64,000 bases of DNA from Albula goreensis (GCA_022829145.1 CM040764.1:434001-498000); one strand, 5' to 3'. Positions 10,801 through 21,924 are shown, counted from the stretch's first letter. The notes: generated by a model from the sequence alone, not told the origin. Numbers and translations: made by a program.

Positions 10801-12107
10801 TATTGGTAATTTTGTGTATGATTATTGGGTAACTTGGGAAGAATAGAAACATGGACGGGGAATTTGACAGAGAATGTGAAGAATATGGGGGCTGTCCCCC
10901 TAGGCTAGCGATGTCGGTTAAGGGGCAGTGGGAAAGCGTTATGTCCCAGTTACTCAGCGGGCTACTTTTGGTCTCATTTTCATGAGACCAAAAGGGGATT
11001 TGGAGATACCAAACTCAGAGAAACTCAGAGAAATCGGAAGATTTTTGTTAACCTTGCGAAGCAAGTCAGCAGTATACAGCATAGAAGAGGCTGTAAAACC
11101 ATCTAATTTTCATGAAGTTGTAAAGGCTCTCAAGAAAGTGGCTGGATATGATGAAAGGAAACTGCTACAAAACACCAAGCCTTGCTTTGAAATTAGGGCA
11201 TACGTTACAGAAGCATTGTGACATTGTGCATTGCAAGACACTGATGGCGGAAGACAATGCACTGATAAAGTCCACTGAGACTTTTAATAAGCTCCACTCA
11301 TCCACATGGTCTGAGCTAATTTCACACAGTGCTCTAACCACTCTAAGTAAAGCAAAGTACAACAAGCCGTCAATGTTACCAGTCACAGAAGACGTTCAGC
11401 TCCTTCACAGACATCTTGAAAAGTCTGCAGAAATCGCATATTCTAGTTTAAAGGAAGCCTCTTTCCCACAGAGCTACTCAAGCCCAGCAAAAAGCTCCCT
11501 TGCTCAAATCGTTGTTTTTAACCGAAGGCGTGCTGGAGAGGTATCGAAAATGCGGCGTAAAGACTTCCACGAAAGGGACAAGACTGGTCTCCATGAAGAC
11601 ATCGCTATGGGGCTGACAAAATTTGAACAGAAGCTGTGTGACCATTTCAGCAGAATTGAGATCATGGAAAGAGGGGACGAAAGGTTGCTGTCATTCTCAC
11701 ACCAGATATGGTAGAATCATTAACATTCCTGATCAGCAAGAGGGTGGAGTGTGCTTTTAGTGATGCCAATGAATTCTTGTTTGGTAGACCCAAATGCCTC
11801 AGCCACTACTGTGGGCAGGACTGTCTGAGAGAGTATGCAAACCAGTGTGGCGCTAAAAACCCAGAACATCTCCACTCGACTCATTTACGTAAACATGTAG
11901 CCACACCATCACAAATTCTGAACTTGAAAAACAATGAACTTGATCAAGTTGCCGATTTCTTAGGGCTTGATATTCGTGTGCATTGAGATTAATACCATCT
12001 GCCAGAAGCAACAACACTACTGGCCAAGATTTCAAAACTGCTTCTGGCAAAAACATTGGAAAGGGGATGTCTTGCTAATCTCCAAGGCAAAACCCTGGAT
12101 GATATTG

Positions 12108-12596
12108 TGACAGATTGGTGTTGGCTGTGCTTCTGCTGTGTAGGGTGAGATGCACGTGGGGGCGCTAGCGAACACACTGTCACATTCAGTTTGGTTAAGA
12201 TAGGCATTTTTTACAGTTAAAAGGGTTAGGTTACTGTGACGCTAGGCTACGTGTTCAGAGTAGCACATGCCAGAAAGGGTTTTGCTGCCCTTTGTACAGA
12301 GCCAGTTTTATTCAGGATCTGCAGAAGTATGGTAAATGTTATTTCTGATTTGTGTGCAAAAATAGGGGTGAGAAAACACAACCTTGTGAGCAGTTTGGAG
12401 CGGACGTGTTTGAGAACCGCAGGAAGTGACATATAGCGGGTATAAAAGACCCTGGCCCGCGAAAACCAGGGCGGTCGTTAGTTCTTAAAAAGTTGAGTGT
12501 GAACAATAAAAGGAATACTGTGTTCAAAGGCATTTTTGTGTCTGTCTCTGTCGACTAACGAGGATCTCAAATCAACAAGTCAGCGAACTTGTTACA
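12108..12596 (+). mobile_element. Solo LTR with 6-bp target duplication
   Basis: This 489-bp element begins TG (TGACAG) and ends CA (GTTACA). It is flanked on both sides by ATATTG (12102-12107 and 12597-12602). Inside are a TATA box (TATAAAAG, 12441-12448) and a polyadenylation signal (AATAAA, 12505-12510) in the right order for U3-R-U5. There is no internal coding region, so it is a recombined solo LTR of a retrotransposon or endogenous retrovirus. Removing it leaves GATGATATTGAAATTGAAG followed by a splice donor, so it sits in the coding exon of the recombinase gene. Confidence 0.88.
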
Positions 12597-13554
12597 ATAT
12601 TGAAATTGAAGGTATGGTATTACTGATTTCCTGTTTGCTACTGTTGCATGTCTATTATGAGATTTAATTCTCTTACAAAACTAGTATTTTAGCTCAGGTA
12701 GATGAGGGTCAGCTATGCTTGCTCTTAAAATTAACTTGTCTCTAGGGGACAGAGAGAATGTTCTGATTTATTCCTCTGTCAAGCAAATGGTTAGTACAGA
12801 ATGATTGCACCTCTGGCTAGCCTCCACTGCAGTGTGGAATTGTTGGATTGTGAGGAACTGTTTAGCACACCTGCTATAGACTGTGGAAAAACAGCTTAAG
12901 ATGTTTCACTATCTAACCCAGCTTTCAGGACCTCATTCTGGCCTGGGTCTGGTTTTATAGTGATCCTGATGGAATTTACAACTTGAAGGGAGTTGAGCAG
13001 TCGAAGACGAGTCTGTTCACTTTGACGTATAAAGTGATATAGGTAGTGACATAAAGAACAGAGAAATTGAAATGCTTCAGCTGAATTGGTAATTTGCAGA
13101 TTTCCCCCGCTGAAATGCATTTTATTAAAGTTTTGGAAATTTCCAGGGGAAATCGATGCAACTGGCACAGAGGATGATGACGATGAAGATGATGATTCTG
13201 AAACCTGTCTGTGAGGTTTGCCCCAGGGGATACAGGTATATTAAAAAATTGCATTTTGTGCACTGTGGTGAATATTGAGTTGTCTGAAGATGCTAATGAC
13301 GTGAAGAATGGTATAAAATGGTTACTGAGATGGGAAATGCTAAAAATCTTTATTATAGCTTTATTATAAAGATACTGTTATAAAGATTATGTTTGTGTGA
13401 TCTTAGCTGCCATGAAAGCTATTTGAAATTTCAGTTACAAGCATGGGAGTGCCTGGGGGGAGGCTCACAGAATTGTGCAGGGGGGCTTGCACAATTGCCA
13501 CTAGCTACAGCACCTGCTACAAGACTCCACCTTCCACTGTCTGCAGATTAGTTC

Positions 13555-13980
13555 TACATACAAAAACATCCAAAGACATTCAAATGGTTAACATTCATTT
13601 AATTTATGGTTTTCAACAGAAGACTCTGCTGATACGTGAGAGACTGCCAACCACTCTGAAGGTACTTATCAGTGTATAATCTCTGGAACATGTACAACTA
13701 CAAACTATGTATAGTTTTACATGTTATCAAGATAGACCCATTGTTTTGAGGGACAGTTCAGATGTCATTGTCCAGAATGGAAAGTGCTTTTATGAAGCAT
13801 AGTGTAATTAGGATTTACTAAGCATTAATTAAATTAAAAAACAAAAACATCTGAAAAAATTCAAATGGTTAATATTAATTTAATTTCTGGTTTTCAACAC
13901 AAGACTCTGTTGATAAGGTAAAGACTGCCAATCGCTATGAAGGTACTTTATTAGTGTATAATCTCTAGAACATGAACAAC
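13555..13980. repeat. Tandem duplication carrying a small exon
   Basis: Bases 13555-13690 and about 13840-13980 are diverged copies in the same orientation (CAAATGGTTAA then TTTCAACA, then AAGACTCT and GACTGCCAA, then GTACTT and AGTGTATAATCTCT). In the first copy a 42-base exon is bounded by TTTCAACAG and GAAG|GTACTT. In the second copy the acceptor is mutated to CAC. Confidence 0.75.
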
Positions 13981-14329
13981 TACAAACTACGTATACAACG
14001 GAATTAAGTTACACATCCTTCATTTTCTTTTTATTTTGTCTGTATTCATGGTTTAAGTGTTTGTTTTACAGTTTATACTGAAACAGAAACGTACAAGATT
14101 CCGAAAAGGAGGATAAAAAAGAAATGGTCAGATGCCGAGGAGAAGGCAGTAATGAAACATTTTGGGATCCAAGATCCAAAGGAATGTTAGCCACTCTGGC
14201 AGAATGTCAGCAGTGAAAACTCGCTGAGGAACCTGTTTTGAAATGTTGTACGATGCAAAATATCAGAGATTTTGTTAGAAATAGGGGCGTAACCTTAATG
14301 AGGAAAAGTCAGAGTATTTGAAGGGTTTT

Positions 14330-16280
14330 TTCCATGTGAGGTTTATTGGTGGCAAATGGGCTGTGTTGTTTTCTTTTGCCCAACGCCCAATGCAACAAGT
14401 CTTCAGATGACTGCCCATAAAAAACTAATCATTTATATTTTTTTCATCAAATTTTACTTTAATAAAAACTTTAATAAAAACACATTTAAAAAGAAATACA
14501 AAACTGAAAGCATTTCTTTGCTTCATGGTGAAAATGTGTTTAACCCCTTTACACTCATTCACTTGAAAATTGTCTTGTATAAAAACTGAGTGGTGTTCAG
14601 TCAAACTTTAATATCAAGCAAACCTGGGCCCATAAATGTATGAAACATTTTAGATCATATATATTCAAAGGAAAACTCCAATGGCAGAACATCAGTACTA
14701 ACGCAAATGTTTTCTTTGGCATACACAAGTTTTCTTTTGCATATATATACAACGATGAGCCAAAGCATTATGACCACCTGCCTCATATGCTGTTTGTCCT
14801 CCTTGTGCTGCCAAAATAGCTCTAATGCCTTACTCCGATTATTGGTGCATAATCAAATTATTGGTGTACATGTAAACATAGCCAGTGACATCAGTACACA
14901 ACACAATAGTGATAGAAAACATGTCATTGTTTATCAAATGGTTTATTTTCATTGACCAGGTGTCCACACTTTCACTAATTAGGACTCCACTGATCCATCT
15001 GTCTGTATAATTTATTAAAATGTACCCTCTCTCAAAGAAAACATCTGCCTTATAGTTGTCCACTTGTTCTAATGTAGCCTATTTATACTTTTAAAACATT
15101 GGGTTTCATAGGTGCATTTTAAAATAATATAGGGCAAGGTTACTTTGAACTTGTCTACTCCTCGCAAGTAATGATTGGTTGCATGGCTTTACAGTGCAAA
15201 CTGCGACTGTAGAAAGTGTGAAAAGTTTTAATGCACCAAGCAATTTACAGCTGTAAGATGAAAATTATGCGGTCATTGACAAGTCACACAGGCTAGTTTA
15301 CAACCTAGTTTAAGTAATATGAGTTTGATATATCACAATTCCTTCATTTTGTTGTGATGATAGTTAAAAGATAATATACTGAATCTGGATAAGCTGAGCA
15401 AGCAACATTTTGTTGAGCAATAGCCTGTTGGGAAACAACATTTTATTTAACTACTGGTTAGCATAATGTCATTTTATATAGATCATTTCCCCTGATCCTT
15501 GGGAAACAACAGGAAAGATATTCAAGGTGTCTTCTTTCATGCTGTAAGTTCCATTGTTTGATTCTGTGTTGTTATAGACCAAAGTTAGTATAATTATCTT
15601 TAAGACCAAATGCCCAAAAACACAACTGGGATATCAATCAAAAATAATGGTCATCATGATAATGTTCAAATAATGTCATTTTGGGGTGCTTGTCACATGT
15701 CAAACATGTTATAAGAGCAGGGATAGTGAGGATCATCCTAATGTTTTCCCAGCGCTGACAACCTTTAAAGATGGAATGACAGATCCTGCTAAATGTGTCG
15801 ATGGGGGACTTTCTTTTTTGGGAACAGGAACGATTGTGCTGTATATGATGTACAGACTTGTACTTGTAAAACATGTCTGACCTTTCAATGCAGTGAGCCA
15901 TGCGTGCGTGCGTGAGTGTGTGCATGGGTGGGTGGGTAGAGTATACTTTTATTTTTACTCTAGCCAGCCAAATGTTGTTTTTGGTCACGAATGGGAACTA
16001 CAAAGTATAGATTCCCGGTAATACCAAATTAACGGGATTTGGGCGGTGTTTGATAAGAAAAAAAGAAAAAGTACAAATAAAATGGGATTCCGTAACCTGA
16101 AATCGGATTGAATTTACCTCTCAAATCCTTTCATCAGGTGTATGTGCTTCTCAGAAAACTGACCCCATGATGCCTCCAGAGCAGAAAATGCCACATGAAC
16201 CACAGGTAACCTGGGGGGAAATATGGGCATTCACTTTCTACTCCTCATAATGCATTTTATCAAGCTGTTTTCTTATCCGT
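14330..16280. other. Intergenic DNA; possible old transposon end near 14750
   Basis: I recognise no gene. At about 14750-14790 the stretch ACGATGAGCCAAAGCATTAT, then GACCACCTGCC, looks like the terminal part of a common fish DNA transposon, but I cannot define its other end. A G/T-rich run lies at 15900-15940. Confidence 0.35.
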
Positions 16281-16282
16281 TG

Positions 16283-16725
16283 CACTCAGAGAGCAGCATC
16301 CTAGCTGATTACCATGTGTTTGGGACTTACATAGGATGACACCCAATCACAGGCCAAACAATAGGGGTCATTTCAAGTGTAACCCTTTTCAGATATGATG
16401 TTTGGATTTTTCCGCTCACAGAGCAGAATCTTGACTCATTTTTGTGTCTTTAGGACTTACATATCATGCAACTACAATCATAGGCCAAACAACAGTGGTC
16501 ATTTTCAGTGGTAACCTAGTTACATACAGTCGTGGGATTTTCTCACTTGTAGGTAAGAGCAGGATCTCAATTGTTTTTTTTCTGTGCATTACGCTCAGAG
16601 AACAACATCTTGGCTCATTTTCATGTGTTTGTGGACTTACATGTGATGCAGCTGCAACCATAGGCCGAACAATAGGGGTAATTTTAAGTGTAACCCTAGT
16701 TACACACAATAGTGGGAACCATACA
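16283..16725. repeat. Three-copy tandem repeat (about 130-180 bp)
   Basis: Units begin at about 16283, 16415 and 16594 with CTCA(G/C)AGA(G/A)CA. Each continues through GGACTTACAT, CATAGGCC(A/G)AACAA and GGTCATTT or GGTAATTT, then GTAACC. Spacings are about 132 and 179 bp. The ORF through units 2-3 and its antisense are artefacts of the repeat. Confidence 0.8.
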
Positions 16726-17254
16726 AATTTCTGAAAACTGTCTTGTGTACTTTAAATTCTTCTGTGACTCTTGAAGTTCTTGAAAAGGTCAGTTGAATCT
16801 GAACTGGATGTTTTGGCAAAGAGAATTTTCTGTCATCTTGCAGTTTGTGGAGCAAGCAATCAACATTTGCGTTTCATATTATTACTCCTGGTTACATAGT
16901 GATCCAAAACATTGCAAAGGGACAGTTTCAATTAAACAAGGTGTATTCATATCAGAGGAGGGATATTTGAATGAAGCATCAATTCATTCATTTTATATCA
17001 GATAAACACCACTGGAAGGAATTTATATCCTCTAAACTAACACAGACGCATTTCTGACGCTGTTTACAGGAACGTATGTCTACTGTGCTTAACATTTATG
17101 ATATCCAATATTGTAATAACGACCTACTCAACAGTGTTGCCCAATCCTCGCCCTACTTGCTATTTCTTTTACATTTAGTTGGCAACTTTAACTTACATGC
17201 ACTTTCGTCTTAAATAAATGACACAATACCATATTTGAATGCTCCTCAACTTCC

Positions 17255-17551
17255 TCAGCTTGCACCGCAGCCTTCAAAACCATTTCTCTTGGTGCCCTGT
17301 GTGCTCTTGCTTTATGTTCTCTTTCAATTGAAAATGACCTCTAAGCAAAGGTTTTGTGCCAATGCGGTTTCATTTGTATGCTGGGGTTGGGGGGGGTTAA
17401 TTTGAAGGGCTATTTAGGTAGTAAACTAAGAAATGTAAAGTACCTGACATTTAAAAATGGGTAACAATTTTAATTATAATCATTGCCTGGAGGTTGAAAT
17501 AGCTTGGGTCAAATTGACCCCAAGGATAAAAGATGTTAGCAAATTTGAGGA
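17255..17551 (+). mobile_element. piggyBac derivative, internally deleted, runs into gap
   Basis: It has the 5' UTR and first codons of a piggyBac-like transposase (ATGACCTCTAAGCAAAGG at about 17333). These are joined after only about a dozen codons to the element's 3' region (GGGCTATTTAGG ... GGTCAAATTGACCCC). The sequence enters the run of N just before the expected terminus. Compare the longer copy at 19032-20709. Confidence 0.7.
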
Positions 17552-18051
17552 NNNNNNNNNNNNNNNNNNNNNNNNNNNNNNNNNNNNNNNNNNNNNNNNN
17601 NNNNNNNNNNNNNNNNNNNNNNNNNNNNNNNNNNNNNNNNNNNNNNNNNNNNNNNNNNNNNNNNNNNNNNNNNNNNNNNNNNNNNNNNNNNNNNNNNNNN
17701 NNNNNNNNNNNNNNNNNNNNNNNNNNNNNNNNNNNNNNNNNNNNNNNNNNNNNNNNNNNNNNNNNNNNNNNNNNNNNNNNNNNNNNNNNNNNNNNNNNNN
17801 NNNNNNNNNNNNNNNNNNNNNNNNNNNNNNNNNNNNNNNNNNNNNNNNNNNNNNNNNNNNNNNNNNNNNNNNNNNNNNNNNNNNNNNNNNNNNNNNNNNN
17901 NNNNNNNNNNNNNNNNNNNNNNNNNNNNNNNNNNNNNNNNNNNNNNNNNNNNNNNNNNNNNNNNNNNNNNNNNNNNNNNNNNNNNNNNNNNNNNNNNNNN
18001 NNNNNNNNNNNNNNNNNNNNNNNNNNNNNNNNNNNNNNNNNNNNNNNNNNN
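17552..18051. other. Assembly gap (500 N)
   Basis: There are exactly 500 consecutive N, the usual placeholder for a gap of unknown size. It interrupts a piggyBac 3' end on the left and a GC-rich module on the right, a junction seen intact at 18700 and 20709. Predicted frames that cross it are meaningless. Confidence 0.99.
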
Positions 18052-18260
18052 GCTCAGACGGAGCTCCAGCGTGTGAAATGTGAGCCGAAGTCCAGGTGAA
18101 ACTGGCGCCGGTGGTGGATCTTTCTCCACCATCTTCCAATCATGGGCCTCCGGCCTAGCTCCACACCTAGAGCCGGGCCTGACGCTGTGGCCTTGGCCCA
18201 TGCCAAGCTCCAGCCGAAAACCCAAACTCCAAACGAGAGCCTGGGCTCCGCATTGTTGGA
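18052..18260. repeat. GC-rich repeat module, copy 1
   Basis: This GC-rich sequence (GGGCCTCCGGCCTAGCTCCA, then GCCGGGCCTGACG) recurs at 18703-18908 and 20715-20935. In each intact case it follows directly after a piggyBac 3' end. Its minus-strand ORFs are not supported as genes. Its class is unknown. Confidence 0.75.
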
Positions 18261-18429
18261 CAAAAAAAAAAGAAAATAAGAACAGCTCCAGCGTCACAAT
18301 AGAAGAAAGCGGATGCCTTTTTATTCTTTTTCTTATCTAAGGCCTTTCCCCCAGCTTATCTAAGGCCTGCCCCAGGAGAAGCAACTTAGGCCCTCCTAAC
18401 TTTGATAGTTTTAGCATGAGCTTCAACTT

Positions 18430-18703
18430 TGCCAATTTCAGGTCAAACTGAGAGATTTCATGGTGATTTGCATATTTTTCCAACAGTAGGTATTTTGGGT
18501 GTTTGCCAGGGTTGTGGGGTGGTGGTGGTAATATTTAATTCAAAGGGCTATTTAGCTGGTAAACTAAGAAACGTAAAGTACCTGACACATAAAAATGGGT
18601 AGCAATTTTAATTATAATCATTGCCTGGAGGCTGAAATAGCTTGGGTCAAATTGACCCCAAGTATAAAAGATGTTTGGAAATTTGAGGACAATACGAGGG
18701 TTA
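18430..18703 (+). mobile_element. piggyBac 3' end fragment
   Basis: It shares CAGGTCAAACTGAGAGATTT through CAATACGAGGGTTA with the copies ending at 20709 and 22459. The terminal TTAA has become TTAT. Confidence 0.75.
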
Positions 18704-18908
18704 TGCCCCCTCCAAGAGCGGACGGTTCAGACGGAGCTCCAGCGTGAAATGTTAGCCAAAGTCCAGGTGAAACTGGGCGCCGGTGGTGGGTCTTTCTCCA
18801 CCATCTTCCAATCATGGGCCTCCGGCCTAGCTCCACACCCAGAGCCGGGCCTGACGCTGTGGCCTTGGCCCATGCCAAGCTCCAGCCGAAAACCCAAACT
18901 CCAAACTC
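18703..18908. repeat. GC-rich repeat module, copy 2
   Basis: This is the same module as 18052-18260. It starts at CCCCCTCCAAGAGCGGACGG, a part hidden by the gap in copy 1. It is followed by a further repeat block (18916-19030) that recurs at 21817-21935. Confidence 0.75.
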
Positions 18909-18915
18909 CGGTCCT

Positions 18916-19030
18916 GTCTGGGTGAGCAGCTGCCCGCGGTTCTGGAGCCAAGGGCTGAGAACGAGGTATCGGGAGAGAGGCTTAAGGTTGGGAGTCCCTC
19001 AGTAAAATGGAGGTCAGGCTTAAGCAGGAC
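18916..19030. repeat. Duplicated block (also 21817-21935)
   Basis: GTCCTGTCTGGGTGA, then GGTTCTGGAGCCAAGGGC and GAGAACGAGGTATCGGGAGA, occur in both places in the same orientation, each directly beside piggyBac-derived sequence. They are part of a segmental duplication within the cluster. Confidence 0.75.
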
Positions 19031-19369
19031 TTTAACCCTCCTATTGTCTTTGGGGTCCATGTGACCCCATTCAATGTTTCACGTTTCCAACTGGATTATT
19101 GACGTTTGTTTTGTTGCCTCATATTTCATGACTTTTCCTCATTTCATGGGGACAACTGGGTGAACGTAAACATGATGAACACGATGATTTGTTTTCAATG
19201 TCCTGTACACATTTTGTACACATCGGTGTCCCCTGGGGTCAATTTGACCCCAGGCTGTTTTGGCGGTATAAAACATAAGAAATATCAAAATCTTTCACAC
19301 ACTTCATTTGGTTGTTTTGGATGATATTGAAGCCACTAACATGCATTTTTATAATCTTCAAAACACCTT

Positions 19370-19399
19370 CCCTCTGCTTTAGGGCCCTAAAGCAGAGGG
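19370..19399. repeat. Perfect 30-bp palindrome
   Basis: CCCTCTGCTTTAGGG is followed directly by its exact reverse complement, with no spacer. It lies inside the piggyBac element, upstream of the transposase remnant. Confidence 0.95.
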
Positions 19400-19493
19400 G
19401 GTGTTGCTAGATTTGAGGCACTACTGGGGCGCGAACTCCTAGTGCTCACATCCTCATGCGGGGAATTCATCAGCAACTACAATGGGCTAGTTG

Positions 19494-19590
19494 TGTTACA
19501 TTACTTTCCAGTCATTTAGCTGAAACTTTTATTCAAAGCGACTTACAGTTGATTAGGCTGACCAGGGGCCAACCCTCCCTTGGGAGCTAT
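19494..19590 (-). repeat. SINE 3' fragment
   Basis: The minus strand ends in the V-SINE-like tail (TTTGAATAAAAGTTTCAGC, then TAAATGACTGGAAAGTAATG). Only the 3' half is present; no tRNA-like head is seen. Confidence 0.6.
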
Positions 19591-19939
19591 GCTATTTTTC
19601 ACAAGCATTTACCGGGGCACCACAGATTGTTACTGGAGCATGTGCCCCCGTGAGATCGGGTCTGGTGATGCCCCTGGCCCTAACCTATCGTAACCATACC
19701 TGTGGTAGTGTGAGAGCCACTGATAGTTCACATGAAATGGGGGAGGGGGAAATATAATTCCCACAAGAACGCTGATATTTCCTTGCACTGTTTTTGTGTG
19801 GAAATGTGGTTCCAGTGAAGAGATTGGCAGTTCACACAACAAAGTGGGGGAGCAAACACATGAAAGCTTGCACCGCAGTCTTCAAAACCATTTCTCTTGG
19901 TGCGCTGTGTGCTCTTGCTTTATGTTCTCTTTCAATTGA

Positions 19940-20275
19940 AAATGACCTCTAAGCAAAGGTTTTGTGCCAATGCAGTTTTGTCACAGCTCTTTGACAGTGA
20001 AAGTGACAGAGGAGAATGTGTCAGAGAGAGGATAATGTTGAGGTGGACCCTGATTATGAGACATCCTCCTGTGATGAGAATGAGAGCCTTAGTATTGACC
20101 CTCCCATTGTCTCTCAACCACCAGCAGACAAGTTACCTTACAAAAATGGAAATTTAATATGGTCCCTTCCCCCACCTGAACGACAGGTATAGACTTAATG
20201 CTGCTAATGTCATCAAAATGGTTCCAGGCCCCACCAGATTCACTGTCAGCCATGTCTAAGACATAAAATCAGCAT
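19940..20275 (+). pseudogene. piggyBac transposase N-terminal remnant
   Basis: Translation begins MTSKQRFCANAVLSQLFDSE. A frameshift follows near 20015-20030, then VDPDYETSSCDENESLSIDP and PPADKLPYKNGNLIWS in a second frame, then a stop. A third stretch, LNAANVIKMVPGPTRF, follows near 20200. This is the acidic N-terminus and early core of a piggyBac-type (PGBD4-like) transposase. All three catalytic Asp positions are absent. Confidence 0.75.
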
Positions 20276-20439
20276 TTGAGCTCTTCATAACACCAGAGCC
20301 CGAACATAATACATGTTTCTCTCTTTAGTAAAAGATATTGTTTTTCTTTCCAAATGATATAAATGACAAAAAAAAAAAAAAATTGTACTTAGAAATAATA
20401 TAAAGCCATTCAAACAAGAAAAAAAGGTCCTTCTTTCCA

Positions 20440-20706
20440 AGTTCAGGTCAAACTGAGAGATTTTATGGTGATTTGCATATTTTTCCAACAGTAGGTATTT
20501 TGGGTGTTTGCCGGTGTTGGGGGGTGGTGGTGGTAATATTTAATGTAAAGGGCTATTTAGGTAGTAAACTGAGAAACGTAAAGTACCTGGCACATAAAAA
20601 TGGGTAGCAATTTTAATTATAATCATTGCCTGGAGGTTGAAATAGCTTGGGTCAAATTGACCCCAAGTATAAAAGATGTTAGCAAATCTAAGGACTATGC
20701 GAGGGT
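20440..20706 (+). repeat. piggyBac 3' region within the 19032-20709 element
   Basis: This is the shared 3' UTR block, including the short palindrome GGTCAAATTGACC at about 20650 near the terminus. Confidence 0.7.
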
Positions 20707-20714
20707 TAAGCCCC

Positions 20715-20935
20715 CACCAAGAGCGGGCGGACCATGCCAAGCTTCAGCGTGAAATGTGAGCCAAAGTCCAGGTGAAACTGGGAGCCGGTGGTGGATCTTT
20801 CTCCACCACCTTCAAATCATGGGCCTCCGGCCTAGCTCCACACCAAGAGCCGGGCCTGACGTTGTGGCCTTGGCCCATGCCAAGCTCCAGCCGAAAACCC
20901 AAACTCCAAACGTGAGCCTGGGCTCCGCATTGTTG
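20715..20935. repeat. GC-rich repeat module, copy 3
   Basis: It is the same module as at 18052 and 18703, again starting right after a piggyBac terminus. It continues into CGTGAGCCTGGGCTCCGCAT, TGTTGGAC and an A-rich stretch, as copy 1 does. Confidence 0.75.
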
Positions 20936-21022
20936 GACGAAAAATAAAATAAAAACGCTCCGGCGGCAATCGCAGAAGAAAGCGGATGACAACCATGAGG
21001 CAACCGTTTGAGAGGGGCAGCT

Positions 21023-21140
21023 TTTTACGGCCACACCACGCTGAACACGCCCGATCTCGTCTGATCTCAGAAGCCAAGCAGTGTCGGGCCTGGTTAGTAC
21101 TTGGATGGGTGACCGCCTGGGAATACCAGGTGCTGTAAGC
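21023..21140 (+). rRNA. 5S rRNA-like gene
   Basis: About 118 bases match the vertebrate 5S rRNA layout: ACGGCCACACCAC, GAACACGCCCGATCTCGTCT, then the internal promoter (AGCAGTGTCGGGCCTGGTTA, GTACTTGGATGG) and GACCGCCTGGGAATACCAGG, TGCTGTAAGC. A T-run follows as Pol III terminator. A few positions differ from the usual sequence (CACGCTG, AGCAGTG, GGGTGAC). It lies among transposons and shares its 3' flank with a partial copy at 30324, so it may be a 5S pseudogene or the head of a 5S-derived SINE rather than part of an rDNA array. Confidence 0.85.
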
Positions 21141-21310
21141 ATTTTTGTTTTTTCCTACCCCCACAATCGAGTGGTAGAAATGGCTCAACCTGGGCCCAAT
21201 GGCTGGGGGCCCCTCGTCCACTTTTTAATATCCTCAAGCCTTCGGTGCTTCAGTACCTGAACGAAATCAAAATCCACCAAGCCTGATGCAAAAAGGTTTA
21301 TTGTGTATTA
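21141..21310 (+). repeat. 5S-associated tail (also 30371-30530)
   Basis: The sequence after the 5S unit, from ATTTTTGTTTTT through CTTTTTAATATCCTCAAG to GATGCAAAAAGGTTTATTG, is repeated at 30371-30530. A fixed 5S head plus tail in two dispersed places is the pattern expected of a 5S-headed SINE or of dispersed 5S spacer. Confidence 0.75.
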
Positions 21311-21924
21311 TCTGAGCACGATACGCCACACCAGCCGGGCTGGTCCGCACAGAGGTAAAAGAGACCACTTTGGCACTCCAACAGTCACTCTGAGGACTTC
21401 GCTTACGCTCTTCCTTTTATTCTTTTTTCTTATCTAAGGCCTTCCCCAGCTTATCTAAGGCCTGCCCCAGGAGAAGTAACTTAGGCCCTCCTAGCTTTCT
21501 TATTTTTAGCATGAGCTTAAACTTTGACGCCAATATTTAGTGGTAATGGCAACCATTTTATTGAGGAATAGACTGCCACCTTGTGTGTCTGGCAGTGAAC
21601 TACACCTAAAGTAGACCGACCTCTCCAGGCTACTGCATCCAGGTTTTGTCTGCATTATTATATCTACGCTACATTTTGTCAGTATGAAAATGCGCAAGGC
21701 TGTAAGTATGTCTGTCAACGCTGTGTCAGTGGAAAGATAGGTCTGATCCCACAAATTACACTTCACCAACCGTCCGTATGAGCAGTTGTCTTTGCCCCGC
21801 AGGTGACCGGTGCTCTCCCGGTCCTGTCTGGGTGACCAGTTGCTCATGGTTCTGGAGCCAAGGGCTGAGAACGAGGTATCGGGAGAGAGGCTTAAGTTTG
21901 GGAGCCCCTCGGTAAAATGGAGGT

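Larger units (their letters stand above)
10928..14321 (+). pseudogene. Tyrosine-recombinase (Crypton-like) gene, multi-exon, decayed
   Basis: The main exon (about 10928-12107, resumed 12597-12611) encodes a family expanded in teleosts. The N-terminal part runs EEAVKPSNFHEVVKALKKVA in one frame and continues after a frame slip near 11150-11220. The first catalytic box is IVVFNRRRAGEV (Arg) at about 11510-11545. After another frame change come the Cys-rich DCLREYANQCGAKNPEHLHS and the second box HLRKHVATPSQ (His...Arg) at 11875-11915. The final box reads DFLGLDIRVH then TGA, so the conserved His before D is Leu and the Tyr region follows a stop. A solo LTR splits the exon just before its donor (GAAG|GTATGG, 12611/12612). 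Further exons: an acidic one at 13147-13210, a small one at 13620-13661 with a decayed duplicate near 13904-13943, and a last one at 14072-14321 (RRIKKKWSDAEEKAVMKHFG ... QNIRDFVRNRGVTL, stop). It is dead as a gene. Confidence 0.8.
19032..20709 (+). mobile_element. Non-autonomous piggyBac element with both TTAA ends
   Basis: It starts at TTAA-CCCTCCTATTG and ends GCGAGGG-TTAA. The TTAA target and the CCCTC/GAGGG termini are hallmarks of the piggyBac superfamily. Inside are the transposase N-terminus (19940 onward) and the 3' UTR shared by the other copies. The catalytic DDD core is missing, so it could only move with a transposase supplied from elsewhere. A partial SINE (19494-19590) and a perfect 30-bp palindrome lie in its 5' half. 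Confidence 0.8.

Noticed and set aside
17457..18297. ORFs of 188-253 codons
   Set aside because: They run through 500 N; the coding call is an artefact.
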